DNA of 7,257 bases from positions 1 to 7,257 of the forward strand of contig JAESQG010000465.1 of NCBI GenBank assembly GCA_016765265.1. The letters run 5' to 3'. The position numbers were made by a program, and so were the translations under genes. Each line of letters begins with the position of its first letter. Position 1 is the first letter of the stretch. The DNA comes from Pseudomonadales bacterium (GTDB lineage: Bacteria; Pseudomonadota; Gammaproteobacteria; Pseudomonadales; DC-out160). Below, one piece after another: positions 4,857 through 7,257 of this stretch. Under the pieces are notes generated by a model. The model searched no databases. It was not told the origin of the DNA and saw only the letters and a list, made by a program, of their open reading frames with translations.

Positions 4857-6833
4857 CTAATTCAGACTAAATGCCATTAGGTGATCTGAAGGCGGAGATC
4901 CCACTAAATCACTACCGCCCGCGGCAACAATTACGTACTGCTTACCATTCACCTCATAAGTCACCGGTGTTGCATTACCCGTGGCAGGCAATTCATATTC
5001 CCACAAAAGCTTACCCGTTGATGTATCAAATGCGCGAAACATCTGATCAGGTGTAGCTGCAATAAAGGTAAGCCCTGCTGCGGTAGAAATCGCGCCACCC
5101 AACGTCATCTGTAGGCGTTTATCTCCTGGCCTAAACGCTCGCTTAGTCAGTAACGGTGTCTCCCATAAAATAGTCCCCTTGGACATATCTAATGCAACCA
5201 GTTTAGACCAGGGTGGCTGATTACAGGGAGTCCCGTCTTTAGCAGTAAAGAATTGTATCCGTAGGCCGTAGGGAGCGCCCATTAATGGAATCAAATTAGG
5301 TCTTCTAAAAGAAAAAAGCTCAGTGAACAATCCACTCCACCATTTAAAGCTGTACTTTTTATCTAGGTGTAAAACAACGGGGAAATTCATCACAGGCGCC
5401 ACCAAGATCCCTCTTTCTTTGTCAAATGTCGCCCCGCCCCAACTAAACCCTCCTCCTGCACCGGGCACCTGGACGATACCTTTAGCATGATAGGGAGCAT
5501 ATATTACTGGGTCAGGCATTCCTTCAACTAGCGCTTCGCACTCTTTTTTATGCTGTGGAGTAGGCGCATATAAGTTTTTCAGATCAATACTGTGTGGAAT
5601 TAACGGCGGAGGTGCCACCGGAAAAGGCTGGGTCTTAGCCATCACTTCTCCTGGTAACGCCAGCTGCGGTACGGGTCGCTCCACAATCTCATGTAACGGT
5701 TCCCCTGTCTCACGATCGAAGGTAAATATCATGCCCATTTTTGTGAGTTGGATGGCTGCCTTTCTTACCTCTCCCTTAATCGTTAAATCCACCAAAAGTG
5801 GCGGCGTCGGCAAATCATAATCCCACACGTCATGATGCACTTCTTGAAAGTGCCAAACTCGTTTACCTGTCTTCGCATCTAGCGCGACGGTACTATTGGC
5901 ATAGAGGTTGTCTCCCACTCTTTCGCCACCATAATAATCTGGCGCAACCGTGGCGACAGGTGCATAAATCAATCCCAGCTCAGGGTCAGCACTAGAACCT
6001 GACCACACATTCCCAGCACCGGTTTTTTCGGCGCTACCGGGCGCCCATGTGGCATATGCTTCCTTATCTTCTGGGCCTGGTATTGGGCGAAAGCTCCACA
6101 AGGCTTTTCCGCTAAGAACATCGAATGCGCGAATATAACCTTTTGGCCCATCTATTCGTAATCCATCCATGGGTGAATTACCCACCACAATAGTGTTATC
6201 AACGATGACAGGTACGGTCACATTGTAGATTTCACCATCAAACATCTCTTCATCTGTGGCTCTAAAGCTCACTACACCATCAGTACCGAAAGATTTGCAG
6301 AGCTCGCCATTTCTTGCATCGATGGCAAACAGATCACCCATTTGCGTTACATGCAACAAACGAGTCTTGCAAAGTTCACCCTCTTTGGCGTCTTCATTAT
6401 CATGGTAAACAATCCCCCAGCAATTTCCTCGTATCAAACTATGCTCACGCCCTAATGTGGCGAAATCAAACCGCCACTTAGTCGCACCGGTTTCTGGATC
6501 TAAGGCAATGATGTCCTCATCAGGGGTACAGGCATATAAAGAACCTGCGATCATTAAGGGGGTATTGGCAAAAGCGCGAAGCAAACTGGTTTGTTCATCT
6601 TCAGCGCCTATTTGAATATCCCAAGCGAGTTTCAAATCTTTTATGTTCTCGGGAGTAATTTGTTTCGCGGGAGAAAATCGCGCATAGCTAACATCTCCAC
6701 CATAGGCTTGCCATTCAATAGAAGCGTCTGTGCTATCAGTGGCTAACAGGTCACCAGATATCAAAACAGCAAATAAAAAACCCCATACATTTTGCGCTTT
6801 ATGAAGTTTGATGGCGAAAGCCCTCCTAAACAA
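4857..6833 (-). CDS. PQQ-dependent dehydrogenase, glucose/quinate dehydrogenase type, periplasmic
   Basis: This quinoprotein should oxidise an alcohol or sugar in the periplasm using pyrroloquinoline quinone. It is an eight-bladed propeller protein of 651-658 residues starting WQAYGGDVSYARFSP. Numbered from the longest frame, family features are WGIVYH (His144), GNVW (274-277), HHDVWDYDLP (Asp335, corresponding to the catalytic Asp of E. coli Gcd), LTKMG (Lys365, corresponding to the PQQ-contacting Lys), GTPCNQPPW (534-542) and TGNATP (618-623). It lacks the five N-terminal membrane helices of Gcd and carries a Sec signal peptide ending near LLA at residues 29-31. No CxxCH haem motif and no vicinal Cys-Cys are seen, so it is not a quinohaemoprotein or methanol dehydrogenase. 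The longest frame starts at a TTG (6833), but AGGAGGG lies inside it and points to ATC at 6812-6810, after which KLHKAQ plus a hydrophobic core follow. The true start is unresolved. Substrate and electron acceptor are unknown. Confidence 0.87.
   Translation of the reverse strand: MFRRAFAIKLHKAQNVWGFLFAVLISGDLLATDSTDASIEWQAYGGDVSYARFSPAKQITPENIKDLKLAWDIQIGAEDEQTSLLRAFANTPLMIAGSLYACTPDEDIIALDPETGATKWRFDFATLGREHSLIRGNCWGIVYHDNEDAKEGELCKTRLLHVTQMGDLFAIDARNGELCKSFGTDGVVSFRATDEEMFDGEIYNVTVPVIVDNTIVVGNSPMDGLRIDGPKGYIRAFDVLSGKALWSFRPIPGPEDKEAYATWAPGSAEKTGAGNVWSGSSADPELGLIYAPVATVAPDYYGGERVGDNLYANSTVALDAKTGKRVWHFQEVHHDVWDYDLPTPPLLVDLTIKGEVRKAAIQLTKMGMIFTFDRETGEPLHEIVERPVPQLALPGEVMAKTQPFPVAPPPLIPHSIDLKNLYAPTPQHKKECEALVEGMPDPVIYAPYHAKGIVQVPGAGGGFSWGGATFDKERGILVAPVMNFPVVLHLDKKYSFKWWSGLFTELFSFRRPNLIPLMGAPYGLRIQFFTAKDGTPCNQPPWSKLVALDMSKGTILWETPLLTKRAFRPGDKRLQMTLGGAISTAAGLTFIAATPDQMFRAFDTSTGKLLWEYELPATGNATPVTYEVNGKQYVIVAAGGSDLVGSPPSDHLMAFSLN
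6822..6827 (-). promoter_or_regulatory. Strong Shine-Dalgarno site without a legal start codon
   Basis: The minus strand reads AGGAGG, a perfect site. Nine bases downstream, in the correct frame, stands ATC (6812-6810) instead of ATG. A signal peptide follows directly. No in-frame ATG lies at a usable distance, and the TTG at 6833 is upstream of the site. Confidence 0.65.
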
Positions 6834-6838
6834 ATGAT

Positions 6839-6888
6839 TTTATATGAGATGAAGACGGGACTTTAAACTGTATGTATACCAATATCAA
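6839..6888 (-). promoter_or_regulatory. Overlapping sigma70-like promoters of the PQQ dehydrogenase
   Basis: Two candidates overlap on the minus strand. The first is TTGATA (6888-6883), 17 bases, TAAAGT (6865-6860). The second is TTTAAA (6867-6862), 17 bases, TATAAA (6844-6839), which would start transcription near 6832. That start lies at or just past the TTG at 6833, leaving only the AGGAGG at 6822-6827 as a usable ribosome-binding site for that transcript. Confidence 0.45.
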
Positions 6889-7096
6889 CAAGTACATAAA
6901 TGGGTCACTTCTATTACATCAACGCTTCTACTTACTGATATGTCTAATAACATGATAAGGTCGGTTGCCGTCTCAATCTTTAAAATCCCTCCACGACTGC
7001 ACACTCCGCTTTTTTAACAAATGCAGTGCTATGGAAGTTATGGGGGGGTGCGAATAAAAACCAAATCAGTCAAATAAACCCGCCGCATTATAGCTA
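6889..7096. other. Intergenic region between divergent PQQ dehydrogenase and right-edge gene
   Basis: This part of the 324-bp divergent spacer (6834-7157) shows no credible gene. A run of seven G (7042-7048) and a T run (7012-7017) are the only marked features. An 18-codon ATG frame at 7021 has no ribosome-binding site and is not supported. Confidence 0.5.
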
Positions 7097-7124
7097 TTGA
7101 TAAGATAGGGAGGATTGGTAATAT
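7097..7124 (+). promoter_or_regulatory. Sigma70-like promoter of the right-edge gene
   Basis: TTGATA (7097-7102), a 16-base spacer and TAATAT (7119-7124) match consensus at five and four positions. Transcription would start near 7131, leaving a leader of about 27 bases with the ribosome-binding site AGGGAG at 7146-7151. Confidence 0.5.
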
Positions 7125-7157
7125 CTAGAGTATTAAATACAACTCAGGGAGACAGAC

Positions 7158-7257
7158 ATGGATTTTGGGTTGACAGACCCCGACCACGCGGGTAGATTAG
7201 CACTAGAGAACATTCGTGAGTCGTGCGGCTCCATATATTCCATCCACAGTCCCGTGA
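7158..7257 (+). CDS. Unrecognised protein, N-terminal 33 codons only (runs off the window)
   Basis: An ATG at 7158 has AGGGAG (7146-7151) six bases upstream and a plausible promoter at 7097-7124, and the frame stays open to the right edge. The visible protein begins MDFGLTDPDHAGRLALEN and continues RESCGSIYSIHSPV. It has no signal peptide or membrane segment, so a cytoplasmic location is likely. I do not recognise the family from this short piece. It is transcribed divergently from the PQQ dehydrogenase. Confidence 0.6.
   Translation, partial: MDFGLTDPDHAGRLALENIRESCGSIYSIHSPV

Noticed and set aside
5969..6151. Short frames inside the PQQ dehydrogenase, porin and LLM genes on either strand
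   Set aside because: They overlap well-supported genes in other frames, have no ribosome-binding sites and show no recognisable protein features.
6801..6833. Twin-arginine-like RRAFAI sequence at the start of the PQQ dehydrogenase
   Set aside because: The two arginines are encoded by the AGGAGG Shine-Dalgarno site itself, and the consensus beyond RRxF is not met. A Sec signal starting at the ATC codon explains the region better.
7021..7077. Small 18-codon frame between the PQQ dehydrogenase and the right-edge gene
   Set aside because: There is no ribosome-binding site, the frame includes a G homopolymer, and such a length arises readily by chance.

Overview
The window looks like chromosomal DNA from a Gram-negative bacterium, probably a gammaproteobacterium of marine type. 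The reasons are a FadL-type outer-membrane porin, two further proteins with Sec signal peptides, Shine-Dalgarno sites of the AGGAG type, E. coli-like -35/-10 pairs and moderate GC with AT-rich spacers. The taxonomic placement is inference. I see no transposase, integrase, CRISPR array, tRNA or rRNA.

Layout from left to right. (1) 17-866, minus: a luciferase-like (LLM) flavin/F420-type oxidoreductase, broken by a frameshift near 569-573. (2) 867-1061: a short spacer with a three-copy 13-bp tandem repeat whose units each carry a -10-like hexamer, and a 7-bp inverted repeat. (3) 1062-2684, minus: an intact OmpP1/FadL-family porin with its own promoter and an overlapping palindrome. (4) 2685-3367: a 683-bp AT-rich spacer between divergent genes. 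(5) 3368-4770, plus: a secreted serine hydrolase of the class C beta-lactamase/esterase fold. Its frame is broken inside the SxxK motif, at the catalytic lysine codon. (6) 4793-4837: a strong bidirectional terminator between convergent genes. (7) 4857-6833, minus: a periplasmic PQQ-dependent dehydrogenase of the glucose/quinate dehydrogenase type without membrane segments. Its best ribosome-binding site points at an ATC codon rather than a legal start. (8) 6834-7157: a divergent promoter region. (9) 7158 to the right edge, plus: the first 33 codons of an unrecognised gene with a good promoter and ribosome-binding site.

The gene set suggests handling of a hydrophobic substrate. The FadL porin could bring a lipophilic compound across the outer membrane, the serine hydrolase could cleave an ester in the periplasm, the PQQ enzyme could oxidise an alcohol there, and the LLM enzyme could act in the cytoplasm. 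Each gene seems to have its own transcription unit, so this grouping is a hypothesis.

The most notable feature is that three of the four complete genes carry a small lesion: a net -2/-8 frameshift, a -1 frameshift, and a likely lost start codon. The rest of each gene keeps its motifs and an open frame. Either the locus has begun to decay recently or the assembly contains errors. I found no clear evidence of a new defence or mobile system.
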